Source: Natronosalvus sp042663485 (GTDB taxonomy: Archaea > Halobacteriota > Halobacteria > Halobacteriales > Natrialbaceae). From it: 64,000 nucleotides of DNA. Location: the NCBI GenBank assembly GCA_042663485.1, contig JBHTAF010000001.1. One strand, written 5' to 3'. Positions 26,451 to 34,634 of the stretch are shown here, piece by piece; within the stretch, counting starts at the first letter, position 1, and each line of letters begins with the position of its first letter. A model generated the notes under the pieces. It was not told where the DNA came from. It saw only the letters and a list, made by a program, of their open reading frames with translations, and ran no database searches. The position numbers were made by a program, and so were the translations under genes.

Positions 26451-26923
26451 ATGAATTTCGACGAGTTCACCGGCGAGGTCCAGAACCGCCTCGAGCTCCC
26501 GGCACCGGCGAGACCGTCCGCGCGATCCGGGCGACGCTCATGACTTTAGGACAGCGCATACCCGAAGGGGCGGCCGAGGACCTCGCCGCCTCGCTCCCGA
26601 TGAAGATCCAGTGGTACATGACCGGCGCCGTCCACGAGCACGGCCAGCGATTCGACTGGAGGGAGTTCGTCTCGCGGGTGAGTGACATCGAGCGCGCCGA
26701 CCCGCCGGAAGCAGCCTACCACGCTCGAGTCATCGTCGACTTCGTTCGGACGCAGGTTCCTGCTTCTGATTTCCAGCAACTCCGCGACCAGCTGCCCGAG
26801 AGCGAAGACGACGAGAACTGGCGGAAGCTCTTCGAGGTCGTCGATGGCGGCTGGGGCGAGGCCGAGGAGGCTCAGATCGGCGGCGGGCCACAGCCCACGA
26901 ACGACGGCGACGATGCCGAGTGA
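26451..26923 (+). pseudogene. DUF2267 protein gene with a one-base deletion
   Basis: The first frame gives the normal DUF2267 opening MNFDEFTGEVQNRLELP and then runs off into PAPARPSARSG and a stop at 26541. Reading the overlapping frame from the same place gives PGTGETVRAIRATLMTLGQRIPEGAAEDLAASLP, the expected continuation, and the rest of the domain to GGGPQPTNDGDDAE. Restoring one G in CTCCCGGCACC (near 26500) rejoins the gene, so a GGG-to-GG slip or a sequencing error is likely. As sequenced, only a protein from the internal ATG at 26540 could be made. DUF2267 is a small helical domain of unknown function. Confidence 0.85.
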
Positions 26924-26998
26924 CAGGGACAGGGACAATAACCGCCTCGAACACCTCGACGACGGACGGCGAATCCCGTCCGAATCCGCCCAGTCGAC

Positions 26999-27586
26999 CT
27001 ACGGCGGATACGTCCCGGTCAACTGCGTCTGTGCGATCACGTGCCCGTCCATTTCTCTGCCGAGTTCCTCGGCCGAGGCGCCCGTCTCGAGGTCGAACAC
27101 CGCGTCGAGGGCGTACGCTTTGAATCGATAGGTGTGCTCGGCGTCCGGGGGCGATGGGCCGCCGTAGCCGACGCCGCCGAAGTCGTTCTCCCCCTCGACG
27201 GCACCAGCGGCATCCCATTCCTCCGGAATCGTGGTCGTCTCTGGCGGCACGTTCCACACCAGCCAGTGGACCCAGATTCGCCCGGCCGGTTCGACGGCGT
27301 CCGGATCGTCGACTATCAGGGCGAGCGAGTCAGCTTCGTCCGGCACTTTCGATAGCTCGAGCGGCGGATTGACGTCCCGTTCGCCGCGCCCGTACTCGTC
27401 GGGAATCCGCTCGCCGTCGTCGAAGGCGGGGCTGGTGAGTCGGAGGTCACCCTGCTGGGCCGCCTCCGCGAGCGCGGGATTGTCGTCGTCTTCGTTACCG
27501 CCGCCGGGACCGCCAGACCCGCCGAACTCGCCGAAACACCCTGCGAGGATCGCGACGAGTGCGGTCGTAATCGTGCGTCGTGTCAT
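26999..27586 (-). CDS. PEBP (YbhB/YbcL-like) family lipoprotein
   Basis: 195 residues. The N-terminal RRTITTALVAILAGC gives a twin Arg and a lipobox Cys, followed by a Gly-rich linker (FGGSGGPGGG), so the protein is probably anchored on the outside. The PEBP fold follows: LIVDDPDA, WVHWLVWNVPP, GYGGPSPPDAEHTYRF. Archaeal and bacterial PEBP proteins bind phosphate-like or small ligands; the exact role is unknown. Alternative ATG two codons upstream. Confidence 0.9.
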   Translation of the reverse strand: MTRRTITTALVAILAGCFGEFGGSGGPGGGNEDDDNPALAEAAQQGDLRLTSPAFDDGERIPDEYGRGERDVNPPLELSKVPDEADSLALIVDDPDAVEPAGRIWVHWLVWNVPPETTTIPEEWDAAGAVEGENDFGGVGYGGPSPPDAEHTYRFKAYALDAVFDLETGASAEELGREMDGHVIAQTQLTGTYPP

Positions 27587-27902
27587 ATTCATCTCCGTTC
27601 TGTCCCGGCTCACGTTCGCGTTCTCGAGCGGCTTCCCGGACCGGCGTCGTCATCTCCTGTAGGACGACGGTCGCGGCCTCGAGTCGGTAGGGACCCGACT
27701 TGTGAAAGCCGAGCGCTCGAGTCGAGTACCTGAACCACCGCCAGCGGAATAAAACACCCACCCGTCGCAGCGGAGAGCGCCCGGTCCGATCGGAAGCGAC
27801 TACCGTTTACCGCTTCGATCGGGAGCGGTTGACGTTCGCCGTTCGGCAGCGGACACTCTTCGCCGTTCGACGCGTGCGCTCACGATCACACCGAGAGTGC
27901 CG
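27587..27902. other. non-coding gap
   Basis: Holds the promoter side of the PEBP lipoprotein gene. No further gene or repeat that I can support. Confidence 0.4.
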
Positions 27903-28139
27903 TCACCAGTAGCCGCCGCCCCTGGGGCCGTCATAGTCGACGAATCGACCCGACTGCCACGGGGCGAGGGCGAGTTTCCCCTCGATGATCGTCACAGTAA
28001 CGCGCTCTTCGATGATCTCGTTCGCGACCGACTCGGCAATCTGGCGATACCTGATCCCGATCGACGCATTCGCCATCGGTGTGCTGGGGCCGGCGCTCGG
28101 TGTCGAGGCGTGGTGGATCCGAGCACCGAGTAGACCCAT
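27903..28139 (-). CDS. possible small protein
   Basis: 78 codons, or 57 from an internal ATG (MANASIGIRYRQIAES). A helix-like stretch (YRQIAESVANEIIEERVTVTIIEG) is followed by an aromatic/Gly tail (FVDYDGPRGGGYW). An AT-rich TTTTTATA lies just upstream. No family recognised; the other strand is also open here, so coding is uncertain. Confidence 0.35.
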   Translation of the reverse strand: MGLLGARIHHASTPSAGPSTPMANASIGIRYRQIAESVANEIIEERVTVTIIEGKLALAPWQSGRFVDYDGPRGGGYW

Positions 28140-28221
28140 TGCTATAAAAAGTATACTTAGAGTAGAAACGGCGGCAGTACTCGAGCAATCGATGGGAAAC
28201 TGGAGACGGGAAATCGAACGT

Positions 28222-29319
28222 CTACTGACCGGCAGCGGACGGAACGGGCTCTTCGGTCTCGTTCGACGTTGCGTCAGCGACTCGACCCCGGTTCACCTCT
28301 CCGATGCGGTCGACGACGGTTTCGACGAGATCCTCGAGGGCCCCCTGGACGGGGCTCGAGTCGTCCTTGACCGGCGGGACGTCGCGTTCCTCGGCGCCGA
28401 ATTCGGGGTCGAGAGGGAGTTTCGCGAGCAGCGGGACGTCGTATTCGGCGCTGATGTCATCGCCACCGTCGCGGCCGAAGAGGTCGTGCTGGTCGTCGCA
28501 GTTCGGACACCGGAAGGTCGACATGTTCTCGACGATTCCCAGGATCGGCGCGTCGTGTTCCTGGAACATGCGCAGCCCCTTCCGGGTGTCGTCAACGGCC
28601 ATCTGCTGGGGCGTCGTGACGATGACGGCCCCCGCGACGGGCATGAGCTGGAGGAGGTTGAGCGTCGCGTCGCCGGTTCCCGGCGGTAGGTCGACGATGA
28701 GATAATCGAGGACGCCCCACTCGACCTCCTGAAGGAACTGCGTCATGATGTTGTTGACCATCGGTCCCCGGAGAATCGCCGGGTCGTCCGCGTTCTCCGT
28801 GAGAAAGCCCATGCTGATGACGCGGACGCCGTCCGACCGGGGCGGGACGAGTTCCCCGTCGGGCGTAATTCCGGGTTCGCCCTCGATCGGCAGGATGCGC
28901 GGGACGTTCGGGCCGTGGATGTCCGAGTCGAGGATACCGACCCGTGCGCCCAGTTTCTCGAGACCGGCCGCGAGGTTCGCAGCGACGGTCGTCTTGCCGA
29001 CCCCACCCTTGCCGCTCGAGACGGCGATCACGTTCTTCACCCGGGGGAGGATCTCCTCGTCGAAGCCGTGGCCCTCGCCCACGTGGGCTCGAACGTCGGC
29101 CTCGAGGTCCGCGTCGAGGTCGGCGACGACTTCGCGGATTCGGTTCCCCATCGTCATCTCGGCGGGGGCGTAGGGCGCGTTGAACGCCAGCGAAATCCGG
29201 GCGGTGTTGTCCTCGATCGAGACGTCGTTGACGAGGCCGAGCGAGACGATGTCGTCCTCGAGTTCGGGGTCCTGTACAGTTGCGAGTTGGGTTCGGAGGT
29301 CGGATGTGGATACGGTCAT
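28222..29319 (-). CDS. Mrp/NBP35-type P-loop ATPase (Fe-S cluster carrier)
   Basis: 365 residues. N-terminal MIP18/DUF59 domain (DPELEDDIVSLGLV; APAEMTMGNRIRE), then the deviant Walker A SGKGGVGKTT at 102-111, DSDIHGPNVPR, DLPPGTGDATL and the C-terminal CPNC at 271-274 that can bridge an Fe-S cluster in a dimer. Cytoplasmic carrier delivering 4Fe-4S clusters to target proteins; in archaea it replaces parts of Isc/Suf delivery. It lies 80 bp from the Fe-S/NrfD operon on the same strand, an obvious client. Confidence 0.95.
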   Translation of the reverse strand: MTVSTSDLRTQLATVQDPELEDDIVSLGLVNDVSIEDNTARISLAFNAPYAPAEMTMGNRIREVVADLDADLEADVRAHVGEGHGFDEEILPRVKNVIAVSSGKGGVGKTTVAANLAAGLEKLGARVGILDSDIHGPNVPRILPIEGEPGITPDGELVPPRSDGVRVISMGFLTENADDPAILRGPMVNNIMTQFLQEVEWGVLDYLIVDLPPGTGDATLNLLQLMPVAGAVIVTTPQQMAVDDTRKGLRMFQEHDAPILGIVENMSTFRCPNCDDQHDLFGRDGGDDISAEYDVPLLAKLPLDPEFGAEERDVPPVKDDSSPVQGALEDLVETVVDRIGEVNRGRVADATSNETEEPVPSAAGQ

Positions 29320-29398
29320 AGGTTTGGTTTGGATTGAATCGGTAGTCGGTGTCGTTCGTCGCTCGATACGCGGGTCGAAGGGCGGCGGTGAAACGTGC

Positions 29399-29599
29399 CT
29401 AGAAGAAGATCACGTCGAGAATCACCGTCTTGATGAACATCGCGGTCCACAGGAGCGTTGTCAGTCCTACGAGGTAGACCACCCCGAGGGTCGCCGTCTT
29501 TCTGTCGCGAGGCTCGCCGAGGTACCACGCCAAGAGGACGACGTAGACCGGGACCAGGATGATCCCGAAGATGAGCCACGTGCCGGGGCCGAACTCCAT
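29399..29599 (-). CDS. small two-helix membrane protein of the NrfD module
   Basis: 66 residues with two hydrophobic helices (WLIFGIILVPVYVVLLAWYL and the C-terminal LVGLTTLLWTAMFIKTVI) around a charged loop (GEPRDRKTA). Its ATG shares a base with the NrfD stop codon (TGATG), so it is co-translated. Probably an accessory subunit of the membrane complex. I do not recognise a named family. Confidence 0.8.
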   Translation of the reverse strand: MEFGPGTWLIFGIILVPVYVVLLAWYLGEPRDRKTATLGVVYLVGLTTLLWTAMFIKTVILDVIFF

Positions 29600-30963
29600 C
29601 ACGCGTTCACCTCCATTGGGGAGTCAGCCGTCGGAACCGATTCGGCCTCGTCGTCGTGACCCCGGAGTTCCTCGATCGCGTGGAGTTCGACGACCGGGAT
29701 GACCTTCGCGACGACCATGAAGAACATGGTGACGATGGCGATGGTTCCGACCAGCGAGGACAGTTCGACGAGACTCGGGACGTACGTCCCCGGGACGCCG
29801 CGATAGAGGCTGAAGGTGGGGTGCATGAGCCCCTCGACGACGAAGAGGATCTTCTCGACCAGCGTCGCACAGAGCACCGCGACCGCCGCGGCGATGCTGC
29901 GCTCGAGGCTGAACAGCGACGGGCGGAGCGTCTGTGCGAATACGTACGCCATCGTCCCGGCGACCAAGCTCATCGATACCCAGTACAGCGGCTGAGCGAG
30001 TTTGGCGTGCATCGCGTAGTCGACGTCGACGGGCGGCGCGAAGACGCCGTTGATGACCTGCTGGAGCTGGAGCCAGAGGAACAGCAGACTGAAGAAGCCG
30101 AGCCACAACAAGAGCCCGCGGAACACGTCGTCGGTGATGATGTGGTCCCAGTCGTAGGCCCGTCGGAACGCGTAGGAGGCGATCAGGACGCCGCTGATGG
30201 CCGAGGTCAGCGCGATGGTCAGGAACTGGGGGCCCTGAATCGCGCCCGACCAGCCCGGCATCGACGACAGCAGGGCGAACAGCCACGGGATCACTCCCCC
30301 GTGGAGCAACAGCGGCGCGAGGATGATGATCCCCAGCGCGAGCCACCAGACCATCCGTTCGACGACCTCGTCTTCCGCCTCTGTGTACCCGATCGTCAAC
30401 GCCCGGTACAGCGGCTCGAGTCGATCCGGGAGGTCGTCGCGAAGCCGCGTAATGTCGTACCGTATCGTCAGCGCGAGGTAGGTCGCAGTCATCACGAAGT
30501 AGAGCGTGATGACGGTCACGTCCCAGACCAGCGGCGACGTGTGAATCGTCTCGTGGTAGTTGAGCAGGATGCTCGTGACGATCCGGTCCGGCCGGCCGAC
30601 GTGGATGATGATGTACAACCCGGCCGCCGTCAGCCCGGCGATCGTCAGCAACTCCGCGAGTCGAGCGACCGGCTTGTACCGGTCCATCCCGAGCAGGCGA
30701 ACCGCCGCCGACAGGATAATCCCGCCGTGGGCGATCCCGACCCACCAGATGAACGCGCCGATGTACAGCCCCCAGGTGACGCCGCCGCTCGAGCCCCAGT
30801 CCCCGAGGTTGGTGACGATGAGGCCGTCCCGAAGCTGGAGTCCCCAGCCGATCAGGAACGCGAGGATTCCCAGGGAGACGACCGCGAGCAGGCCGTAGTA
30901 TCCCTTCGAGGTGCGCTGCATCGGCCGAACGATGTCCGCATCGCTCGGACGTTGGGTGCTCAC
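29599..30963 (-). CDS. NrfD/PsrC-type quinol-linked membrane subunit
   Basis: 454 residues, about 10 membrane helices. WGLYIGAFIWWVGIAHGGIILSA is the recognisable early NrfD region, followed by SPLVWDVTVITLYF and GVIPWLFALLSSMPGWSGA. NrfD subunits exchange electrons and protons with menaquinol in the membrane. It overlaps the Fe-S subunit stop (GTGA start) and the small membrane gene, so all three are one operon. The usual molybdopterin catalytic subunit is not encoded here. Confidence 0.92.
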   Translation of the reverse strand: MSTQRPSDADIVRPMQRTSKGYYGLLAVVSLGILAFLIGWGLQLRDGLIVTNLGDWGSSGGVTWGLYIGAFIWWVGIAHGGIILSAAVRLLGMDRYKPVARLAELLTIAGLTAAGLYIIIHVGRPDRIVTSILLNYHETIHTSPLVWDVTVITLYFVMTATYLALTIRYDITRLRDDLPDRLEPLYRALTIGYTEAEDEVVERMVWWLALGIIILAPLLLHGGVIPWLFALLSSMPGWSGAIQGPQFLTIALTSAISGVLIASYAFRRAYDWDHIITDDVFRGLLLWLGFFSLLFLWLQLQQVINGVFAPPVDVDYAMHAKLAQPLYWVSMSLVAGTMAYVFAQTLRPSLFSLERSIAAAVAVLCATLVEKILFVVEGLMHPTFSLYRGVPGTYVPSLVELSSLVGTIAIVTMFFMVVAKVIPVVELHAIEELRGHDDEAESVPTADSPMEVNA

Positions 30964-32231
30964 GGCGAGACACCTCCGGCAAACGTACCGTCGTCAAGGA
31001 CTTCCTTCCGGCGGTCGAGTTGCCCGACGTCCTCGTAGGCCACGGGCCCCTCGACCTGTTTCGCATCGGGGCCCGGTTCGTTCCCGACGAAGACGACGTT
31101 CGGGTCGGTGCCGAGTTCCTCGAGCAGTCGGAACGTCGAGACCTTGTTCTCGGTCCGGTTGGGGAAGGTCTCGCGGTCGTTTGGGTTCGACTCGCGGACT
31201 TGCTCGAGGTAGCGGTTGGGGTCGCTGTCCTCGTCGTTCATGTCCCCGAAGTGAATGGCGTCCATCGCGCAGGCGTCCTCGCAGGCGGTCGTGCCGATCT
31301 TGTCCTCGCCGCGCTTGCCGTCCTGGCGGGAGGGACACATCGTACACTTACCCATGACGCCCTTCGGGGGCCGGCTGTCGACCCGGCGGTCGCGCCCGTC
31401 GTAGACGTGGTCCGGATCGAGTTCCGACTGCGGCGTATCGGGTTCACCCCACTGGAAGTAGTTCACGCCGTAGGGGCAGGCCACCTGACAGTACCGGCAG
31501 CCGATGCAGACGTCGTAGTCGGTGAGCACGAGGCCGTCCTCGGTCCGCTTGTGTCTCGCGGTCGTCGGACAGACCTTCTGGCAGGGGGCGTCCGAGCAGT
31601 GCTGGCACGTCCGCACGAGGAAGTTGTGCCCGTTCTGGTCGGGTTCTTCGTAGGTGAAGACGTACATCCAGTTGGCTCCCATCGAGGTGTTGTTCTCCTG
31701 GCTACAGGCGACCACGCAGGAGAGACAGCCGTCGCACTTCTCGAGGTCGATGACCATCCCGTACTGCTTGCCCTCATCTTCGCCTTCGCCGGCGGCCGCG
31801 GCCGGGTCGGCGCCCTCGGCGCTGTCCACCGTGGCCCAGGTACCGAGTCCGAGGAAGAGTCCCGCGGCTCCCATTTTCTTCATCACTTCGCGGCGGTCCA
31901 TCTCGCCGTCCTCCTCGAAGGCGGCCAGTCTGTCGGCCAGCGAACGCTCGTCGTTCACGTCTTCGACCCCCGCCAGCTCCTCGGGCAGTTCGGTTTCGTC
32001 CACGTCGAACTCCTCGACGACCGCGTCGTGGTAGCGCGCGGCGAACTCGGCTTCGGTCAGCTCGCCCGCAACGAGGCGCTGGGCGTCTTTGGCCATCGCC
32101 AGTCCGAGATCGGCGTCGTGCTCGCCGTCCTCGAGTAGTTCGCGCATCTCCGCCTCCCACTCGTCGGTGTGGAGTGCCTCGAGCGTCTCCGTAGCGTCGG
32201 CGCCTCCGGTTTCGGCTTCGTCAGCGCTCAT
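30960..32231 (-). CDS. 4Fe-4S electron-transfer subunit with long N-terminal extension
   Basis: 423 residues. Cys groups of an NrfC/DmsB-like subunit: CDGCLSCVVAC, CQHCSDAPCQKVCP, CIGCRYCQVACPYG and CTMCP...CEDAC, enough for four 4Fe-4S clusters. Unusually, a Tat/membrane-like segment (DRREVMKKMGAAGLFLGLGTW) starts only at residue 112, after a very acidic extension. The extension may be a built-in chaperone-like or regulatory part, or the protein may be membrane-tied rather than exported. First of the three-gene NrfD operon, 52 bp behind the halocyanin gene. Likely carries electrons between NrfD and halocyanin or an unlinked enzyme. Confidence 0.9.
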   Translation of the reverse strand: MSADEAETGGADATETLEALHTDEWEAEMRELLEDGEHDADLGLAMAKDAQRLVAGELTEAEFAARYHDAVVEEFDVDETELPEELAGVEDVNDERSLADRLAAFEEDGEMDRREVMKKMGAAGLFLGLGTWATVDSAEGADPAAAAGEGEDEGKQYGMVIDLEKCDGCLSCVVACSQENNTSMGANWMYVFTYEEPDQNGHNFLVRTCQHCSDAPCQKVCPTTARHKRTEDGLVLTDYDVCIGCRYCQVACPYGVNYFQWGEPDTPQSELDPDHVYDGRDRRVDSRPPKGVMGKCTMCPSRQDGKRGEDKIGTTACEDACAMDAIHFGDMNDEDSDPNRYLEQVRESNPNDRETFPNRTENKVSTFRLLEELGTDPNVVFVGNEPGPDAKQVEGPVAYEDVGQLDRRKEVLDDGTFAGGVSP

Positions 32232-32283
32232 GCGCGAGTCCACCTCGGCGTTCGCGTCGTGAATAGTGCGATCATGGCTAGAG

Positions 32284-32784
32284 CTATTCGACGACGACGG
32301 CGCCTTTCATGCCCATGCTGACGTGGGGCGAGCAGTGGTAGGTGAAAGTGCCCGTCGCCTCGAAGGTGTGTTCGAAGGTGTCCCCCTCGTCGCTCAGCAT
32401 CTCGCTCTCGAAGCTCCCGTCCTCGGCGATGACGTCGTGGCTGCCACCCTTGCCGGTCCACTCCCAGACGACGGTCGTTCCCGAGTCGACGACGATGGCC
32501 GCGGGCCCGTACGCGAAGCCATCCGAGCCAGCGCCGACGTCGACGGTGACCTCGGATTCCCCGGTGTAATCCTCGACGCCGTCGTAGTTGTTGGCGTCGT
32601 CGAGGTAGCCGTCGAAGTCGTACTCGACGCCGCCGTTCCCGTTCCCGTTGCCGTTTCCGCCGTTTCCATTTCCGTTCCCGCTGCTAGCTTCCTCGTCCTC
32701 GAGACACCCGGCGAGTCCGCCGAAGACGAGCGCTCCCCCGACGGCCTGTAGAAATTGCCGTTTCCGTCCATCGTGTACAGTCAT
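32284..32784 (-). CDS. halocyanin (blue copper lipoprotein)
   Basis: 166 residues from MTVHDGRKRQFLQAVGG. A Tat-like signal (KRQFLQAVGGALVFGG, with Lys-Arg rather than Arg-Arg) ends in LAGC (Cys27), so it is a membrane-anchored lipoprotein; a GNG-repeat linker follows. The cupredoxin domain has a full type 1 copper site: His116 (GSHDV), Cys151 and His154 (YHCSPH), Met159 (GMKG). Halocyanins are haloarchaeal mobile electron carriers on the outer face of the membrane. Its place between the Fe-S/NrfD operon and nirK suggests that it links quinol oxidation to nitrite reduction. Confidence 0.93.
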   Translation of the reverse strand: MTVHDGRKRQFLQAVGGALVFGGLAGCLEDEEASSGNGNGNGGNGNGNGNGGVEYDFDGYLDDANNYDGVEDYTGESEVTVDVGAGSDGFAYGPAAIVVDSGTTVVWEWTGKGGSHDVIAEDGSFESEMLSDEGDTFEHTFEATGTFTYHCSPHVSMGMKGAVVVE

Positions 32785-32857
32785 AATACCTCTGGGCGGC
32801 AGTATGGAGTACGGGCATAGGGTCTCATTGGTGATTTCCAGACCACGGGAACACGCC

Positions 32858-32869
32858 CGATGATGTTCG
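32858..32869. promoter_or_regulatory. partial CGAA-N4-TTCG-like site before halocyanin
   Basis: CGATGATGTTCG, right half perfect. It is 73 bp before the ATG, further out than the 38-40 bp of the main sites, so there may be a leader or it may be a chance match. Confidence 0.3.
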
Positions 32870-32920
32870 GACAAACGTACTGTTTGGTATAGAACGAGAG
32901 AAATGCGCCCGAATGGTCGC

Positions 32921-33592
32921 TCAGGACACCAGCTCCTCCTCGAGCGGAGGCCGTTGCTCCACGTCGACCAGATTGTCGACGAACTGCTTGATGATCGCCT
33001 CTTCGGCCCGGTGGAGCGTCTCGCTGCAGGTCGACTTCGCGATGTCGAGACGACCGGCGAGGTCGGTCAGCGAACACCGTCGCGGGGTATCGTAGTACCC
33101 ATGTTCGACGGCAGCGACGACGAGTTCGTGCTGGCGCTCAGACAGCAACTGCGTGTCGTGGAGTCGTTCATGGACGCTGTCGATACGGTATTCGAGGCCG
33201 AACCGGGAGAACTGATCGGCCAGCTGGGAGAGCCGGTCTCGAGAGCCGGCCACCTCGAGAGTCGCTTTCCCCTGTCGAATCTCGACCGGGAGCTCGATTG
33301 GCATGCCGGAGTCGCGGGAGGAGAAGAGCAACAACGGGGCCGTGGTCTCGAAGTGGACCGTCGCCTCGTTCTCGCTCCACTGGATCAACGAGATTTCGGT
33401 TAGCTGCGGATGATCCTCCATGTCCTCGAGAACGGACGGGACGTCGGGGCCGGTGATTCGAACCAGGGCGAACCCCGATTCGGCGCCTGGAACCGCGGCG
33501 TCGACGTAGAACGTCGCCTCCGGGTGGGCGCTCGAGACCTCCTGTACCCACACCTTCTTCGGGAGCGTGACGGTGAGCGTCGCGTGAGCCAT
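32921..33592 (-). CDS. HTH_10 (bacterio-opsin activator-type) regulator
   Basis: 223 residues from the ATG at MAHATLTVTLPKKVW. An N-terminal beta-rich sensor-like domain (residues 1-150) is followed by the HTH_10 domain (LSERQHELVVAAVEHGYYDTPRRCSLTDLAGRLDIAKSTCSETLHRAE). The N-terminal half has no cysteine cluster, unlike the NarO-like protein at 39.4 kb. Divergent neighbours are nitrite-reduction genes, so it probably controls some of them. A perfect CGAA-N4-TTCG palindrome touches its start codon, suggesting autoregulation or control by the NarO-like protein. Confidence 0.9.
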   Translation of the reverse strand: MAHATLTVTLPKKVWVQEVSSAHPEATFYVDAAVPGAESGFALVRITGPDVPSVLEDMEDHPQLTEISLIQWSENEATVHFETTAPLLLFSSRDSGMPIELPVEIRQGKATLEVAGSRDRLSQLADQFSRFGLEYRIDSVHERLHDTQLLSERQHELVVAAVEHGYYDTPRRCSLTDLAGRLDIAKSTCSETLHRAEEAIIKQFVDNLVDVEQRPPLEEELVS

Positions 33593-33593
33593 A

Positions 33594-33605
33594 CGAACAC
33601 GTTCG
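33594..33605. promoter_or_regulatory. perfect CGAA-N4-TTCG site at the start of the HTH_10 gene
   Basis: CGAACACGTTCG, one base from the ATG. At this position binding would block transcription start rather than activate it. Confidence 0.5.
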
Positions 33606-33721
33606 GGTGCGTTCCCCCTAATGAGTACCCCAGAATATGATCGGTCGGGAACGACCGTGGGATTTATCATCTCGAAACGGAATCGCGGCAGGATTTCGCT
33701 CGAGAGCGGCGAGCAGCGGCG

Positions 33722-33937
33722 CTAGCGTTCTCCGGACGTCGGATGGAAGTCGGCATAGACCGGCCAGAAGGGGACCAGCAGAAGGAAGACAGCGACGACG
33801 AAGGCGGGGACAGCCAACCGTGCTGGCAGACCGAGCCACCACAGCAGGACCGTCCCCCCGAGGGCGAGTCCGACGTGGAGGAGCACCGCGATCTGGATCG
33901 AGAGGAATCCGTGCGTGCCGGCATCGGTCGGATACAT
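33722..33937 (-). CDS. small membrane protein
   Basis: 71 residues with two membrane helices (AVLLHVGLALGGTVLLWWLG and PAFVVAVFLLLVPFWPVY) and a short tail. Divergent from the first DUF2249 gene, within the nitrite-reduction region. No family recognised; a role in the same respiratory system is inferred from place only. Confidence 0.7.
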   Translation of the reverse strand: MYPTDAGTHGFLSIQIAVLLHVGLALGGTVLLWWLGLPARLAVPAFVVAVFLLLVPFWPVYADFHPTSGER

Positions 33938-34160
33938 CGAGTATCGGTACCGTTCGAATTCACAAAAGTGTACGTATTCTCACGTATCCGGCACGTCGAC
34001 CGTCTGGACGGCACCTGGACGGTCGTCCAGGTATGCTCGGAATGTTTGACGGGACGGGTACCAGCTTGTGGATACGACGGGTTTTGGATAACATGTATTT
34101 TTGGTACGCACGTGAGCACGCGATTCAGAGGGCGAGTCGACGGTTCGCCTGGAACCGGCC

Positions 34161-34172
34161 CGAACGTATTCG
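34161..34172. promoter_or_regulatory. CGAA-N4-TTCG site before the first DUF2249 gene
   Basis: CGAACGTATTCG, 40 bp before the ATG. Confidence 0.6.
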
Positions 34173-34212
34173 GAGGAACGCCGATACCGGTAGAACCACT
34201 ACCGACGACTGC

Positions 34213-34446
34213 ATGACGACACTCGACGTCAGATCGATCCCGCCGGTCGACCGCCACCCGACGATTCACGACGCCTTCGACGAACTCGAGGCAGGCGAAA
34301 CGCTGACGATCATCAACGATCACGAACCGAAGCCGCTGTTCTACGAGTTCCAGGCGGAAGTCGACGAGTTCGACGTCGACGGATACGCCGTCGAGCAGGC
34401 TGAGGCGGGGAAATTCGTCGCGGAGTTCCCCAAACGAGCCGAGTAA
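34213..34446 (+). CDS. DUF2249 domain protein
   Basis: 77 residues. LDVRSIPPVDRHPTIHDAFDELEAGETLTIINDHEPKPLFYEF is the typical first half of DUF2249 (a TusA-like fold), and the tail ends EFPKRAE. The TusA catalytic Cys is absent. DUF2249 genes are frequent beside denitrification and haem/copper-oxidase genes in haloarchaea. Cytoplasmic; function unknown. One of two paralogues in a row. Confidence 0.9.
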   Translation: MTTLDVRSIPPVDRHPTIHDAFDELEAGETLTIINDHEPKPLFYEFQAEVDEFDVDGYAVEQAEAGKFVAEFPKRAE

Positions 34447-34584
34447 CGCACCGTTCAAAACTGATACTGGTACCCTTACTCTCGTTCATCTCCACCGTTC
34501 GCGTCTTCGCGCGAACGTTTTCGTCTGTCGCGCTCAGTTGTCACCCTGAGTTGTCATCCTCGATCATCAGCCTCGCTCGTCACC

Positions 34585-34596
34585 CGAACGCATTCG
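34585..34596. promoter_or_regulatory. CGAA-N4-TTCG site before the second DUF2249 gene
   Basis: CGAACGCATTCG, 38 bp before the ATG. Confidence 0.6.
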
Positions 34597-34634
34597 CGAA
34601 CAAGTAGAGAGCCCTCGAGCCCATTTGTAGTCGT

